The notes: generated by a model not told the origin, from the letters alone. Shown: positions 35,738 to 45,905, numbered from the stretch's first letter. The stretch: DNA of 64,000 nucleotides from JBFMHP01 sp964557295 (GCA_964557295.1 CAZKZP010000008.1:1-64000); one strand, 5' to 3'. Translations and numbers: made by a program.

Positions 35738-38437
35738 ATGATAACGATCGATTTGAAATCCCTGGTAGGTAAACTGAGCGAGCCATCGCGCACCGCGCTG
35801 GAAGCTGCCGCCGGTTTGTGTCTTGCCCGCATGCATTACAACATCGAAATCGAGCACTGGCTACTCAAGCTGCTCGAAGTCCCCAACACCGATTTGCGCG
35901 CCCTGTTGCAAAAATATCAAATCGATATCGGCCGACTGGCGCTGGAAATCAATCAGGAACTGGACCACATCAAATCAGGTAACGCGCGCGCGCCCGCGCT
36001 GTCGCCGACGTTGGTGGATATCGCCAAGAATGCCTGGATGCTCGCTTCGATCGAGTTTGGCCATCCACAAGTCACCTCCGCCCACATCCTGGCGGCGCTG
36101 ATGTTGGATGACAATCTGCGTCGCTCGACTGACGTCAGCAGCGGCGTGTTGAAGACCATACAGCCTGAATCGCTACGTGACATGGTGCGCGCCATCGTCG
36201 GCACCACCTCTGAATCCCGCTCGGCCTCCGCCAAGAACAATCTGTCTGAAGTCGATGCCAGCAGCATGGGCAATTCGGCAGTTCCCAGCAATTCACCGGC
36301 ACTCGACAAATACACTATCAACCTCACAGATGATGCCAAGAACGGCAAGATCGATCCTGTGCTGGGACGCGATGAGGAGATCCGCCAGATCATCGACATC
36401 CTGATCCGCCGCCGGCAGAACAACCCGATCCTCACCGGTGAGGCTGGCGTAGGGAAAACAGCCGTGGTCGAAGGATTCGCCCTGCGCATAGCCACCGGAG
36501 ACGTGCCAGATCAGTTGAAGAATGTCAGCGTACGGGTGCTGGATCTTGGTTTGCTGCAGGCCGGCGCCAGCGTCAAAGGAGAATTCGAAAATCGACTCAA
36601 GTCGGTCATCAGCGAGGTGCGCGCATCGCCGCAACCCATCATCCTGTTCATCGACGAGGCGCATACACTGATCGGCGCGGGCGGCAAAGAAGGACAAGGG
36701 GACGCCGCCAATCTACTCAAACCGGCGCTGGCGCGCGGCGAGTTGCGCACGATTGCCGCCACCACCTGGGCGGAATACAAAAAATATTTCGAGCGCGACC
36801 CTGCGCTGACGCGCCGCTTCCAAGTCGTCAAGATCGAGGAACCCAGTGAAGACAAGGCCATCAACATGATGCGCGCCATTTCGCAACCGCTACAGAATCA
36901 TCATGGCGTGCGCATACTGGACGAGGCCATCGTCGACTCAGTGCGCCTCTCCAGCCGCTACATCACCGCGCGTCAATTGCCGGACAAGTCTGTCAGCCTG
37001 CTGGATACCGCTTGCGCCCGCGTGGCGCTCAGCCAGAGCGCGACGCCGGCGGCCATCGAGGACACCCGCCGCAACATTTTACAGTGCAAGACCAATATCG
37101 CTTCGCTGGCAAAGGAGCATGCTGCGCTCGGCACCAACAGCGAGCGCATCACCGAACTCAAGCAGCACCAGCTCGACCTGGAGACGCAGCTCGAAATCCA
37201 GGAGACTCAATGGAAGCAGGAAAAAGACTGCGTGGCGCAGATTCATCAACTGCAAAAGCAGATCGAGGAAGATTTTCACCTGCGCGCCATGAGCAAGGAG
37301 GTGCGCAGCCAGCAAAAATTGTCCGAACCGATGACAGATGCCGCGCGCGCCGTGCTCACCCAGCAGCTGCACTCCGCGATGAGTGAGCTGGATAAAATCC
37401 AGGGCGCGACCCCAATGATTCAAGTCAACGTCGACAGTCAGGCCATTGCCGAGGTGGTGGCCAACTGGACCGGCATCCCCGTCGGCAAGATGATGGCCGA
37501 TGAAATCCAGACCGTGATCAATCTCAAGGACGTCCTGGCCGCGCGCGTCATTGGCCAGTCACACGCGCTGAACGCCATCGCCGAAAGCATTCGCACTGCC
37601 CGCGCCGGGCTGACCGATCCGCGCAAACCGATCGGCGTATTTTTCATGGTCGGCCCCAGCGGCGTGGGCAAGACCGAAACCGCCCTGGCGCTCGCCGATC
37701 TGCTCTACGGCGGCGAACAGAATCTCACCACCATCAACATGTCCGAATTCAAGGAAGAACACAAAGTCTCCATGCTGCTGGGTTCACCACCCGGCTACGT
37801 CGGCTATGGCGAGGGCGGCGTGCTGACCGAAGCCGTCCGCCGCAAGCCATATAGCGTCGTGCTGCTGGATGAGATGGAAAAAGCGCATCCCGGTGTGCAG
37901 GATGTCTTTTACAACCTGTTCGACAAGGGTACGATCAAGGACGGCGAAGGCCGCGACATCGATTTCAGAAACACCGTCATCATCATGACGTCTAACGCCG
38001 CGGAAGAACACATTCGCGCCATGTGCGCGCAAAGCGCAACCCTGCCGGAACCGGATGTGCTGCTGGACAACTTCCGACCGCACTTGCTCAGGTATTTCAA
38101 GCCGGCATTTCTCGGCCGCACCACCATCATTCCCTATTATCCGCTGAATGATGAAAACTTGTTGAAGATCACCGCGCTCAACATGAAGCGCATCGAAAAA
38201 CGCATCAAACAGTGCTACAACGCCGGCTTCAGCTACGACGAGGATGTGTTGTTGCATATCGTCGCGCGCTGCCAGGAAGTCGATACGGGCGCCAGAAACA
38301 TCGAGAACATCATCAACCGCTCGCTGCTTCCCGAACTGTCGGCGCATTGTCTTGCCCGGATGGCGCGCGATGAAGCCATCAGCAGCATCCATGTTGGGGT
38401 GTCGGAGGACGGCCAGTTCCTTTGTCAAATCAGCTGA
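35738..38437 (+). CDS. clpV: ClpV (TssH) sheath-recycling AAA+ ATPase
   Basis: From ATG 35738 the protein has 899 residues; a second in-frame ATG at 35720 has an AAGGGG site, so six more residues are possible. The start MITIDLKSLVGKL resembles ClpV N-termini that bind the TssC helix. Two AAA modules have Walker A GEAGVGKTAVVEG and GPSGVGKTETALAL, with Walker B ILFIDEAHTLIG and VVLLDEMEKAHP. A middle coiled region (QLDLETQLEIQETQWKQE) is present. ClpV disassembles contracted sheaths. It follows the small lipoprotein gene. Confidence 0.95.
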   Translation: MITIDLKSLVGKLSEPSRTALEAAAGLCLARMHYNIEIEHWLLKLLEVPNTDLRALLQKYQIDIGRLALEINQELDHIKSGNARAPALSPTLVDIAKNAWMLASIEFGHPQVTSAHILAALMLDDNLRRSTDVSSGVLKTIQPESLRDMVRAIVGTTSESRSASAKNNLSEVDASSMGNSAVPSNSPALDKYTINLTDDAKNGKIDPVLGRDEEIRQIIDILIRRRQNNPILTGEAGVGKTAVVEGFALRIATGDVPDQLKNVSVRVLDLGLLQAGASVKGEFENRLKSVISEVRASPQPIILFIDEAHTLIGAGGKEGQGDAANLLKPALARGELRTIAATTWAEYKKYFERDPALTRRFQVVKIEEPSEDKAINMMRAISQPLQNHHGVRILDEAIVDSVRLSSRYITARQLPDKSVSLLDTACARVALSQSATPAAIEDTRRNILQCKTNIASLAKEHAALGTNSERITELKQHQLDLETQLEIQETQWKQEKDCVAQIHQLQKQIEEDFHLRAMSKEVRSQQKLSEPMTDAARAVLTQQLHSAMSELDKIQGATPMIQVNVDSQAIAEVVANWTGIPVGKMMADEIQTVINLKDVLAARVIGQSHALNAIAESIRTARAGLTDPRKPIGVFFMVGPSGVGKTETALALADLLYGGEQNLTTINMSEFKEEHKVSMLLGSPPGYVGYGEGGVLTEAVRRKPYSVVLLDEMEKAHPGVQDVFYNLFDKGTIKDGEGRDIDFRNTVIIMTSNAAEEHIRAMCAQSATLPEPDVLLDNFRPHLLRYFKPAFLGRTTIIPYYPLNDENLLKITALNMKRIEKRIKQCYNAGFSYDEDVLLHIVARCQEVDTGARNIENIINRSLLPELSAHCLARMARDEAISSIHVGVSEDGQFLCQIS

Positions 38438-38489
38438 GGACTTGCTCAAGGCCAGCGCGATTCCACCGGAAACCCTGTATCGACCAACC

Positions 38490-39902
38490 ATGACCATCTG
38501 CTCACGCTATTTCATTATCGCGCTGCTGGCTTGCCTGCTGTTGTCCACGGCAAGCCTCGCCGCGCCGACCGCCGCACCGCAATCGACCGAGTTCGAGCGG
38601 CTCGATCAGCAATTCCAGCAATTCACCGCTGGTTTGTATTCGAAGCACGCGCCTTCGCTGGCACCAACCATCTTCGAAACCCCGGAACAACTCAAGACAG
38701 CGGTGGCGCAGCATCTCGCCAACAAAGAGCCGCTGCTGGCCGCTGCGGCCGTGCACACCAATCTAGCGCTCGTCCAGGCGCATATCAACCATCCCGCGGC
38801 GATCGACTATATTGCGCTGCTACTCGATCAGAATGCGTGGCAAGCCGCCAGCGCGCTCCATGCCCTCGCGCAAGAGGAAGGCAGCAAGGCCCTGATCTCC
38901 AATGTCTCCTATCTGGTTGCCCGCCACCACTTTGAACGCAACGACTGGCAGCGCTGCATCGAACTGCTGGACGGCATCACCGCCGACTTGCCGCAAGCGC
39001 GCGCCCAGCATGCGCTGCTGATGCAAGGCATCGCCTTGCAGAAACTGAAGCAACACCGTGACGCCCTCAAGTTCTATGCCAAGATTTCATCGACCTCACC
39101 GTATTACGTTCAGGCGCGCATGAACATGGCGGTCGCCAATATCCGCCAGGATTGGTGGACCGATGCGCACATCATCATCAATGACCTGCTGAAAGATCCG
39201 GCCGTAGCCGGTGATGTGCAAACCCAAGACCGGCTGTACACCATGCTGGGTTACTCCTTTCTGCAACAACGTTTCTATCGCAACGCCCGCGAATCCTTTC
39301 GCAATGTTGGACAAGACAGCATTTACGCGCATCAGGCCCTGCTGGGTATCGCACTGGCCGCAGGCCATCAGGACGACCACATCGGCGCACTCAATGCGGC
39401 GCGACTGCTCAAGGACAGCCACAAACCGGTCTTGCCAGTCGATGAGGCCTATCTCTTGCTGCCCTATTTTTATGAAAAGCTCCAGCAGCCCGCCACCGCC
39501 TCCGCCGCGTATGACGAAGCGGTGCAGTATTTCACCAATCACATCGCCGCGATAAATGCCGTGCTGCAGATCGATTTGTCCGGCTTTCGCCAACAGCATC
39601 AGGTCGAGCGCGACCAGCGGCTGCATTTCCAAAACCAGTCGATCGCACTCCCCAAGCGCATGCCGCGCGCCTTTCTGCACCATTACCAACAGCTCGATCA
39701 ATACCGCGCTCCACTGGCGGCATTGGCGGACCCGCAACTCTCCCGGCAATTCACCCAGCTTGAGGATGCCTACGCCGCCGCGCTTTATACGCTGACACAT
39801 GAGGCGCTCAATGAGCGCATCTCCCAGCTGTCGCATTATCTAAATCAATCGCGGTACAGCATTGCGCGCCTGTTTGACACCCACGAGGCCATCAAGCCGT
39901 GA
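38490..39902 (+). CDS. Exported TPR-like protein
   Basis: From ATG 38490 the protein has 470 residues, with a signal peptide SRYFIIALLACLLLSTASLA cleaved near ASLA-AP; the longer open frame upstream is a shadow of clpV. The rest is helical with TPR-like pairs (NDWQRCIELLDGITADLPQARAQH, KQHRDALKFYAKISSTSPYYVQAR, RFYRNARESFRNVGQDSIYAHQALLGIALAAGH). It lies 53 nt after clpV and overlaps the next TPR lipoprotein gene (GTGA). It is probably periplasmic and part of an envelope complex with the two following genes. No specific function is assigned. Confidence 0.75.
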   Translation: MTICSRYFIIALLACLLLSTASLAAPTAAPQSTEFERLDQQFQQFTAGLYSKHAPSLAPTIFETPEQLKTAVAQHLANKEPLLAAAAVHTNLALVQAHINHPAAIDYIALLLDQNAWQAASALHALAQEEGSKALISNVSYLVARHHFERNDWQRCIELLDGITADLPQARAQHALLMQGIALQKLKQHRDALKFYAKISSTSPYYVQARMNMAVANIRQDWWTDAHIIINDLLKDPAVAGDVQTQDRLYTMLGYSFLQQRFYRNARESFRNVGQDSIYAHQALLGIALAAGHQDDHIGALNAARLLKDSHKPVLPVDEAYLLLPYFYEKLQQPATASAAYDEAVQYFTNHIAAINAVLQIDLSGFRQQHQVERDQRLHFQNQSIALPKRMPRAFLHHYQQLDQYRAPLAALADPQLSRQFTQLEDAYAAALYTLTHEALNERISQLSHYLNQSRYSIARLFDTHEAIKP

Positions 39903-42688
39903 TACGCATTTTTGTCTTGACCGCATGCGTTTTTTGCCTCGCCGCCTGTTCGGCGCCGGCGGTTCGTCCCACCTTGCGCGATGCCGACGTGGACGGCCCG
40001 CACCAGAATCAAAACAGCGCGGTGATTGCACCGCGCAGCGCGGAGGAGATCAAACGCGCCTACGCGGAATACCTCCGGTTCGCGGCAAAAAATGAGCTTT
40101 CGCGCCAAGATGCCTTGCTGCGCATGGCCCAGATGGAATTCAACCTTTCCGAAAAAATGGCGAGAGACATGGACCAAGAGCTCGCTAATGCCTCCGAGGA
40201 CGAGTTTCTCGCGGCTTCCTTGAAACACACGATCGAATTGCTGCTGACATCGCTGCGCGACTATCCGGACTCAAAAGACAACGACAAGGCGTATTATCAA
40301 CTCGCCAGGGCCTATGATCAGCTCGGCGAATTCGCAAAATCACTTGAAGCCTTGCAGCAGCTGACGACCAAGCACAAATCCTCGCCACTTTATCTGGAGT
40401 CGCTGTTTCGCATCGCGGAAGACAATTTCAGCCGCAAGCAGTACAGCAAGGCCGAGGATCTTTACACCGAGATCATCATCGCCAAAAAGAACAATCCGTT
40501 TTATGAGAAGGCACTCTACAAACGCGGCTGGTCCCGATTCAAGCAGGATTATTACAGCGATGCCGCCGATGATTTCGCCAAGGCCATCGGCCTCAATCCA
40601 TTCGATGATTACCGCGAGCTGGCCGCCGCGCAGAAAGAACAGATGGATGAGTATTTTCGCGCCATCGCACTCACATTCATCTATCAAGGTGGCGCTGCCC
40701 CGCTGTCCTCCTTCATGAAGGATCACCCGGATTACAAGCACGTCTACCCCATCTATTCCAGTGTGAGCGACCTTTATTTGAAGCAGGAACAGTACACCGA
40801 TGCAGCCGACATCCTGGAACGCTTCATCAAAGTCGCGCCAAAATCACAGCACGCGCCCGCGGCGCAGCTGAAAATCATCGACATCTGGAAAACCGCAGGA
40901 TTCACTCAGCGAGTGATCCATTCGATCGAATCCGCCTATGGCGCATACCATTCCAAAAGCGTTTTCTGGTCCGACAAGTCCGCAGACTCTGATGCCTACA
41001 AGCAAGCACGGGCCGCGCTGAAGGAACACATCATGACCGCGGCAGCCCACCAGCACCATGAATACAACCAGAGCCGCAAAGAGCAATCCTTCGAACAAGC
41101 AAAAAAATGGTATGAGCGATATCTGGAACACTATGAAACCGAAGCGCGCAAGGATAACGTGCATTTCCTGTACGCGGATCTGCTCAATCGCCACACGGAT
41201 CTTCCGCAGGCTTTGCACCACTATGAACAGGCCGCCTATGACTCGGACATCATACTCAACAAGGATGCCGCTTATGAATCAATCATCGTTTCCGCACAAA
41301 TCTACAAGAATGCGCGCGGCGCCGATTCCGCGAAGGCCCATCTCGACAAACTGATCAAATACTCGCAACTGTACACCCAGCTTTACCCGACCGACAGCCG
41401 CGCCGTGAGCATATTGACCTATGCCGCCGAAACCGCTTTCGAAACAGAGAAATATGCCGAGGCCATCGAGATCGCCGGCTCGGCATCAGCCAGTGGCGCT
41501 GGTGCCACGAACTTGAATCTGATCAAAGCGCATTCATATTACCGGTTACAGCAATACCAGAGTGCCGAGGAAAGTTATCGCTCCATCAGCGACGTATCCC
41601 CCGCGTATCGGAACATGCGGCAAGTACAGGACAATCTTGCACTCTCGATTTACAAGCAAGCGGAAGCCGCGGCGGTGGCCAAGGATATCGAGCAGGCGCT
41701 GCATCATTATTCACGCATCTCCACCACGGCGACGACGTCGGCGGTGGCCGCAACCGGCCTCTATGAGGCCATTGCGCTGGCCATCACTAATGGCCGATGG
41801 GAAAACGCTGTCGCTTATTGTCGACGCTTCCAGACGCTTTACCCAGAACATCCGCAAAGCCACGATGTGACCAAACAGCTCAGCATTGCGCTATTGGAAT
41901 CCAAGCAATACACCGATGCGGCCACTGTCCTCGACACCCTTTCGAAAAGCGACGAGGATAGCGAATACCAGATGGCTGCATTGTGGAAGGCTGCTGAATT
42001 ATATGAGGCGGAAAAAAACCATACGGCCGCGCTAAGTAAATATGAGGAATACGTCGAGCGTTTCAGATCACCCTACCCGCAGTATCTAGAGGCAATGCAC
42101 AAGCTGGTGCAGCTTTATAGTCAGCAAGGCGAAAATCTGAAGGCGATGAGCTGGCACCGTAGGATTATCGACGAAGATGGTCGAGCCAACAGCGCCAGCA
42201 AGAATGATCGCACAAAGTACATTGCTTCACTTGCTGCGATTGCACTTGCGGAGCAGGAACAGGCTGGCTTCAAATCTATCCGTCTGGCGCTACCCTTGGA
42301 GCAGACACTCAAGCACAAGAAACAGGTCATGCAGGCAGCGATCACGCTTTATAGTAAGGCTGCATCGTATGGCATCGCCGATACCGTCACGGCGGCGACC
42401 TACGCCATTGCCGAAATCTACCTTGAGTTCAGCAAATCGTTGCTGGAGTCCGAGCGGCCTGGCAACCTCAGCATCACCGAGGAAGAACAATATAAAATTC
42501 TTCTGGAGGACCAGGCCTTTCCATTCGAAGAGAAGGCTATTGAATTCTATGAGGCGAATCTTGGGCACATCAAGAATGGTCATCAAGATCAATGGGTCGC
42601 AAAGAGTTACGCGCAACTAAAGACACTGTTCCCAACCCGCTACAACCGTGAGGCTTTGCTGGATGAGTATGTTGATGTCCCGCATTAA
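39899..42688 (+). CDS. Large TPR lipoprotein
   Basis: This 929-residue product starts with GTG overlapping the previous stop (GTGA). Its signal RIFVLTACVFCLAAC ends in lipobox LAAC (Cys17). Almost the whole mature protein is tetratricopeptide-like (KAYYQLARAYDQLGEFAKSLEALQQL, YSKAEDLYTEIIIAKK, YTDAADILERFIKVAP, YQSAEESYRSISDVSP). Large TPR lipoproteins of this type occur next to ExbB/ExbD/AgmX motors, for example GltE/GltD-type proteins of the Myxococcus gliding machine. That parallel is by architecture only. Confidence 0.8.
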   Translation: MIRIFVLTACVFCLAACSAPAVRPTLRDADVDGPHQNQNSAVIAPRSAEEIKRAYAEYLRFAAKNELSRQDALLRMAQMEFNLSEKMARDMDQELANASEDEFLAASLKHTIELLLTSLRDYPDSKDNDKAYYQLARAYDQLGEFAKSLEALQQLTTKHKSSPLYLESLFRIAEDNFSRKQYSKAEDLYTEIIIAKKNNPFYEKALYKRGWSRFKQDYYSDAADDFAKAIGLNPFDDYRELAAAQKEQMDEYFRAIALTFIYQGGAAPLSSFMKDHPDYKHVYPIYSSVSDLYLKQEQYTDAADILERFIKVAPKSQHAPAAQLKIIDIWKTAGFTQRVIHSIESAYGAYHSKSVFWSDKSADSDAYKQARAALKEHIMTAAAHQHHEYNQSRKEQSFEQAKKWYERYLEHYETEARKDNVHFLYADLLNRHTDLPQALHHYEQAAYDSDIILNKDAAYESIIVSAQIYKNARGADSAKAHLDKLIKYSQLYTQLYPTDSRAVSILTYAAETAFETEKYAEAIEIAGSASASGAGATNLNLIKAHSYYRLQQYQSAEESYRSISDVSPAYRNMRQVQDNLALSIYKQAEAAAVAKDIEQALHHYSRISTTATTSAVAATGLYEAIALAITNGRWENAVAYCRRFQTLYPEHPQSHDVTKQLSIALLESKQYTDAATVLDTLSKSDEDSEYQMAALWKAAELYEAEKNHTAALSKYEEYVERFRSPYPQYLEAMHKLVQLYSQQGENLKAMSWHRRIIDEDGRANSASKNDRTKYIASLAAIALAEQEQAGFKSIRLALPLEQTLKHKKQVMQAAITLYSKAASYGIADTVTAATYAIAEIYLEFSKSLLESERPGNLSITEEEQYKILLEDQAFPFEEKAIEFYEANLGHIKNGHQDQWVAKSYAQLKTLFPTRYNREALLDEYVDVPH

Positions 42689-43292
42689 TCGCCACCTGAT
42701 CAGTCTGTCGTTACTGCTGTGGTTAACGGCATGTTCCTCCATGGGCACGGCACCCGACAAGGATAAATCATCGCTAACGTCAACGGCGGAAAATACTGAT
42801 GCCGCGCTCGCTGACGCTGAGCGCGCGCTATACGCGCAAGCGCTCGCAGATCTGCAGGCGAATCGGTTCGCACCCGCAGAGGCCGCCTTCACGCGGCTCG
42901 CCGAGCAGCATCCCAAACTCGCCGGCCCCTGGGCCAACCTCGGCTTGATCTATATCAAGCAGGATCAACTCGATCGAGCCGCGGATATGCTCATGCGCGC
43001 CCTGGAAAACCAACCGGATCTGGCGCAAGCGAAGCAGTTGCTGGGATACATCGAGAACAAACGCGGGCATTACCTCAAGGCACGTGATTTATATCTCGAA
43101 GCGCTCGCCGCTAAACCCGACTACGCCGTCGCGCACTACAATCTAGCGCTGCTGTATGACATCTATCTGCGCGATATACCCAAGGCCATTGAACACTACA
43201 CGCGCTATCTTGCATTGGCCGGTCGCGAGGACAAACGCACCGCCGACTGGGTCAATGAGCTCACATCCTCTCTGAAGCGAGATGAACAATGA
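42663..43292 (+). CDS. TPR lipoprotein, small
   Basis: The product has 209 residues from ATG 42663 (GAGG nine bases upstream); later ATGs at 42669 or 42675 are equally plausible. The signal ends LLLWLTAC (lipobox). TPR units follow: FAPAEAAFTRLAEQHPKLAGPWANLGLIY, QLDRAADMLMRALENQPDLAQAKQLLGY and HYLKARDLYLEALAAKPDYAVAHYNLALLYD. The start lies inside the end of the large TPR gene. The stop overlaps the next gene's ATG. Confidence 0.8.
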   Translation: MSMLMSRINRHLISLSLLLWLTACSSMGTAPDKDKSSLTSTAENTDAALADAERALYAQALADLQANRFAPAEAAFTRLAEQHPKLAGPWANLGLIYIKQDQLDRAADMLMRALENQPDLAQAKQLLGYIENKRGHYLKARDLYLEALAAKPDYAVAHYNLALLYDIYLRDIPKAIEHYTRYLALAGREDKRTADWVNELTSSLKRDEQ

Positions 43293-43543
43293 AACGGACC
43301 ATGCTCATCACATGCACACTCCTGCTCCTTCCCGGACTAAACTCTCTGCACGCCGAAGAAACGGTGCAGATGGAAACCACCATTATCAAAGGAAATAAGG
43401 AGCTTCCGCAAATTCTCTACATCGTGCCTTGGCGCGATCTGAATGAGGAACGACGCGAGGAACAACAGCTCGTGTTGCACAGTCTTTACGGGGAATTATT
43501 CGATCCGGTATTTCCTGAGCGTGCGAACTCCCCGACCGAGTGA
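43289..43543 (+). CDS. Small secreted protein, function unknown
   Basis: This 84-residue protein has a signal peptide (MLITCTLLLLPGLNSLHA, cleavage before EE). The short mature part reads TTIIKGNKELPQILYIVPWRD and a charged end. A GN-ELP-(I/V)LYIVPW pattern seems familiar from small proteins beside TonB/ExbD/TPR genes, but I cannot name a family. ATG overlaps the TPR gene stop (ATGA), so it is the last gene of this operon. It converges on the gspE-like gene with a 20-nt gap. Confidence 0.7.
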   Translation: MKRTMLITCTLLLLPGLNSLHAEETVQMETTIIKGNKELPQILYIVPWRDLNEERREEQQLVLHSLYGELFDPVFPERANSPTE

Positions 43544-43563
43544 GCCATGCGAAATGCGCTTAC

Positions 43564-45819
43564 CTACCCCAGCCGAACTCGATACGCCTCTTCCAGCGAG
43601 GTTTCCTTGGCATAGGCACGGCTCAAGGCATTTCGCGTGAGCGAGACCATGCCATTTTCAATCGCCTTTTTATAGATGGTTTCAGTGCTGGCACGTTGTT
43701 CGATCAATGTGCGCAGTTCGGAACTCATCGTGAGCAGCTCATACACCGCCATGCGCCCGCTGTATCCGATGTGGTGACATTGATCACAGCCGCGGCCGCG
43801 ATAGAATACCGTGTCTTCAGGCACATTCAGTGAATGGCGCATAGTTCGATTGACCGGCTCCACCTCAAGGCAATGTGCGCAGTTCTTGCGCACCAGGCGT
43901 TGCGCCAGCACACCGATGACAGTCGAGCTGACCAAATACGGCTCAACCCCCATTTCGAGCAATCGAGTGATGGTTCCCGCCGCGCTGTTGGTGTGCAGTG
44001 TGGTGAGCACCAAGTGCCCGGTGAGCGCGCTTTCAACGGCGATCTTGGCCGTTTCGGCATCGCGGATCTCTCCGACCATGATGACATCCGGATCATGGCG
44101 CAATATATGGCGCAATGATTCGGCGAAGGTGTAACCCAGATTCGCACGCACATGGATCTGTTCGACCCCATCGATCTGGTATTCCACCGGATCTTCGACC
44201 GTGATGATATTGACGTTCTGGGTGATGACTTCCTGCAACGCGGCGTACAAGGTCGTGGTCTTGCCGGAGCCCGTCGGGCCGGTGACCAGCAACATGCCGT
44301 AATTCATATGGAGCAGGTCGCGAAAGATTTCCTCGTCGCTGCTCGAAAATCCCAATTCGGAGATCTGCCGCAAGCCCACCTTGGTGTTGAGCAGGCGCAG
44401 CACCACGCTCTCGCCGTTGATCGTCGGGATGACCGAGATGCGCAGATCCACCAAGCCGTCCCGGTCGCTGATGCGCGTTCGGCCATCCTGCGGCAGGCGC
44501 CGTTCGGTGATATCCATGCGCCCGAGGATCTTAATGCGGCTGACGACGGCCGGGAGCAGGCTGCGGGAAAAGGAGCGGATCTTGATCAAGGTGCCGTCGA
44601 TGCGATAGAGCATATGGACTTCGTGCTCGAGCGGCCGGATATGAATGTCCGATGCCTTCTTGCGGATGGCGTCGATGATGATGCCATTGACCAGGCGCAC
44701 GATTGGCATTTCCGAGGCCAAACGCATCGCTTCCTGGATATCAACGATTTCGTCATCGGAGAATTTGGCGCGCTGCTCTTCCGCCACATTCAGCTCATCG
44801 ACCAGGCGCGTATCGCTGCCGTAGTGCTTGTCGAGGGCGAGTTCGATCTCCTCACGGGAGGATACCGCAAGCTCGATCTGCTTGCCGGTGATGAAACGCA
44901 GCATGCCGATGGCTTCCACATTGGTGGGATCCTCGATCGCAACAACGATCCGGTCACGATACTGGGAGAGCGGCAGCATCATGTACTTGAACGCCATTTC
45001 TCCCGGCACCGCGTTCAGCAGATAGTGATCGATTTCGAAATCCTTCAGCATCACATACGGGATGCCGAATTTGCGCGCCAGTTTCAGATGCACGTCCCTG
45101 GAGTTGACCGCGCCCATGCCCTCGAGTATCGCCCCGAGTTTCTTCCACTTTTCGATTTTTTGCTGTTCCAAGGCACGCGTCAGCGTGTCCGAGGTGATCA
45201 AGCCGCTTTCGACCAGCAATTCACCAATCCGGTGATTGTCATAATATTGAAGATGGTTTGCCGCGTATTGCGTTTGCTTTTCGAGAAAATCGATCAATTC
45301 CTTCGCCGTATGGACTTGGAATGCATGATCGGCGAGCTTGTCCGTCGAGGCCTGAATCGGCGCGAGTTTGCCCGCTGGGGACGCATCGAGTTTGAAGCCG
45401 CTCAACTGGAGGCTCGGTATGAATACGCGCTTGATCAGGCGGTCTACATGCAAAACGAACAAGTGCAGCCCGCACACATCTTTTTCATGCGCGCACAGCC
45501 GCCCGGCGAGGGATTTGCCATCGGTGTAATCGGCCTGAAAATTCTGGAGCGCAACACCGCCGCTCGCCACCGGCTCCGCTAACTTGAGCTTCTGTTTGAA
45601 TTCAAGGATGCGCAGATTCTGAAATGGAATGCGCACTGCAATGTCATCACGGCCCATCACAAGGGCGCACTGTTCCTGATCACTCAGGCCAAGCAACTCA
45701 CCCGCCTGCTCGCCACCGGCAACCAAGTGGGCCGTCACAAGTCGGGAGTGGCGCAAGGTTCCGGCCGTGGAAACACACGGCGGAATCTCCGGCAATGGAT
45801 TGAATTCGACATGCTCCAC
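43564..45819 (-). CDS. GspE/PilB-family secretion ATPase with MshEN and extra N-terminal domain (orphan)
   Basis: This 751-residue product starts with GTG 45819 after a strong GGAGGAG. Residues about 197-330 form an MshEN domain (RIGELLVESGLITSDTLTRALEQQK, KKLGAIL), a family known to bind c-di-GMP. The C-terminal ATPase has Walker A TGPTGSGKTTT, the Asp box ITVEDPVEYQ, Walker B VIMVGEIRD and a four-Cys zinc motif (CAHC ... CDQC). The first 195 residues are extra: a DGKSLAG...GLHLF region and a GELLGLSDQEQ stretch of unknown role. No pilus or type II partner is in the window. A role in pilus or secretion control is inferred from domains only. Confidence 0.85.
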   Translation of the reverse strand: MEHVEFNPLPEIPPCVSTAGTLRHSRLVTAHLVAGGEQAGELLGLSDQEQCALVMGRDDIAVRIPFQNLRILEFKQKLKLAEPVASGGVALQNFQADYTDGKSLAGRLCAHEKDVCGLHLFVLHVDRLIKRVFIPSLQLSGFKLDASPAGKLAPIQASTDKLADHAFQVHTAKELIDFLEKQTQYAANHLQYYDNHRIGELLVESGLITSDTLTRALEQQKIEKWKKLGAILEGMGAVNSRDVHLKLARKFGIPYVMLKDFEIDHYLLNAVPGEMAFKYMMLPLSQYRDRIVVAIEDPTNVEAIGMLRFITGKQIELAVSSREEIELALDKHYGSDTRLVDELNVAEEQRAKFSDDEIVDIQEAMRLASEMPIVRLVNGIIIDAIRKKASDIHIRPLEHEVHMLYRIDGTLIKIRSFSRSLLPAVVSRIKILGRMDITERRLPQDGRTRISDRDGLVDLRISVIPTINGESVVLRLLNTKVGLRQISELGFSSSDEEIFRDLLHMNYGMLLVTGPTGSGKTTTLYAALQEVITQNVNIITVEDPVEYQIDGVEQIHVRANLGYTFAESLRHILRHDPDVIMVGEIRDAETAKIAVESALTGHLVLTTLHTNSAAGTITRLLEMGVEPYLVSSTVIGVLAQRLVRKNCAHCLEVEPVNRTMRHSLNVPEDTVFYRGRGCDQCHHIGYSGRMAVYELLTMSSELRTLIEQRASTETIYKKAIENGMVSLTRNALSRAYAKETSLEEAYRVRLG

Positions 45820-45905
45820 CCTGCACTCCTCCCCGACATTGAGATCGGTAGGTTATCGGCAACCTAAAAAATACACTTTAACAACGCCGAAACTGCGGAG
45901 CCCGC

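Noticed and set aside
44152..45582. Long plus-strand open frame of about 476 codons
   Set aside because: Antisense shadow of the GspE-type ATPase gene.
45820..45905. Terminator between der and the GspE-type gene
   Set aside because: A weak AGGTT/AACCT stem is present, but the A/T-run is on the wrong side for either gene's transcript.
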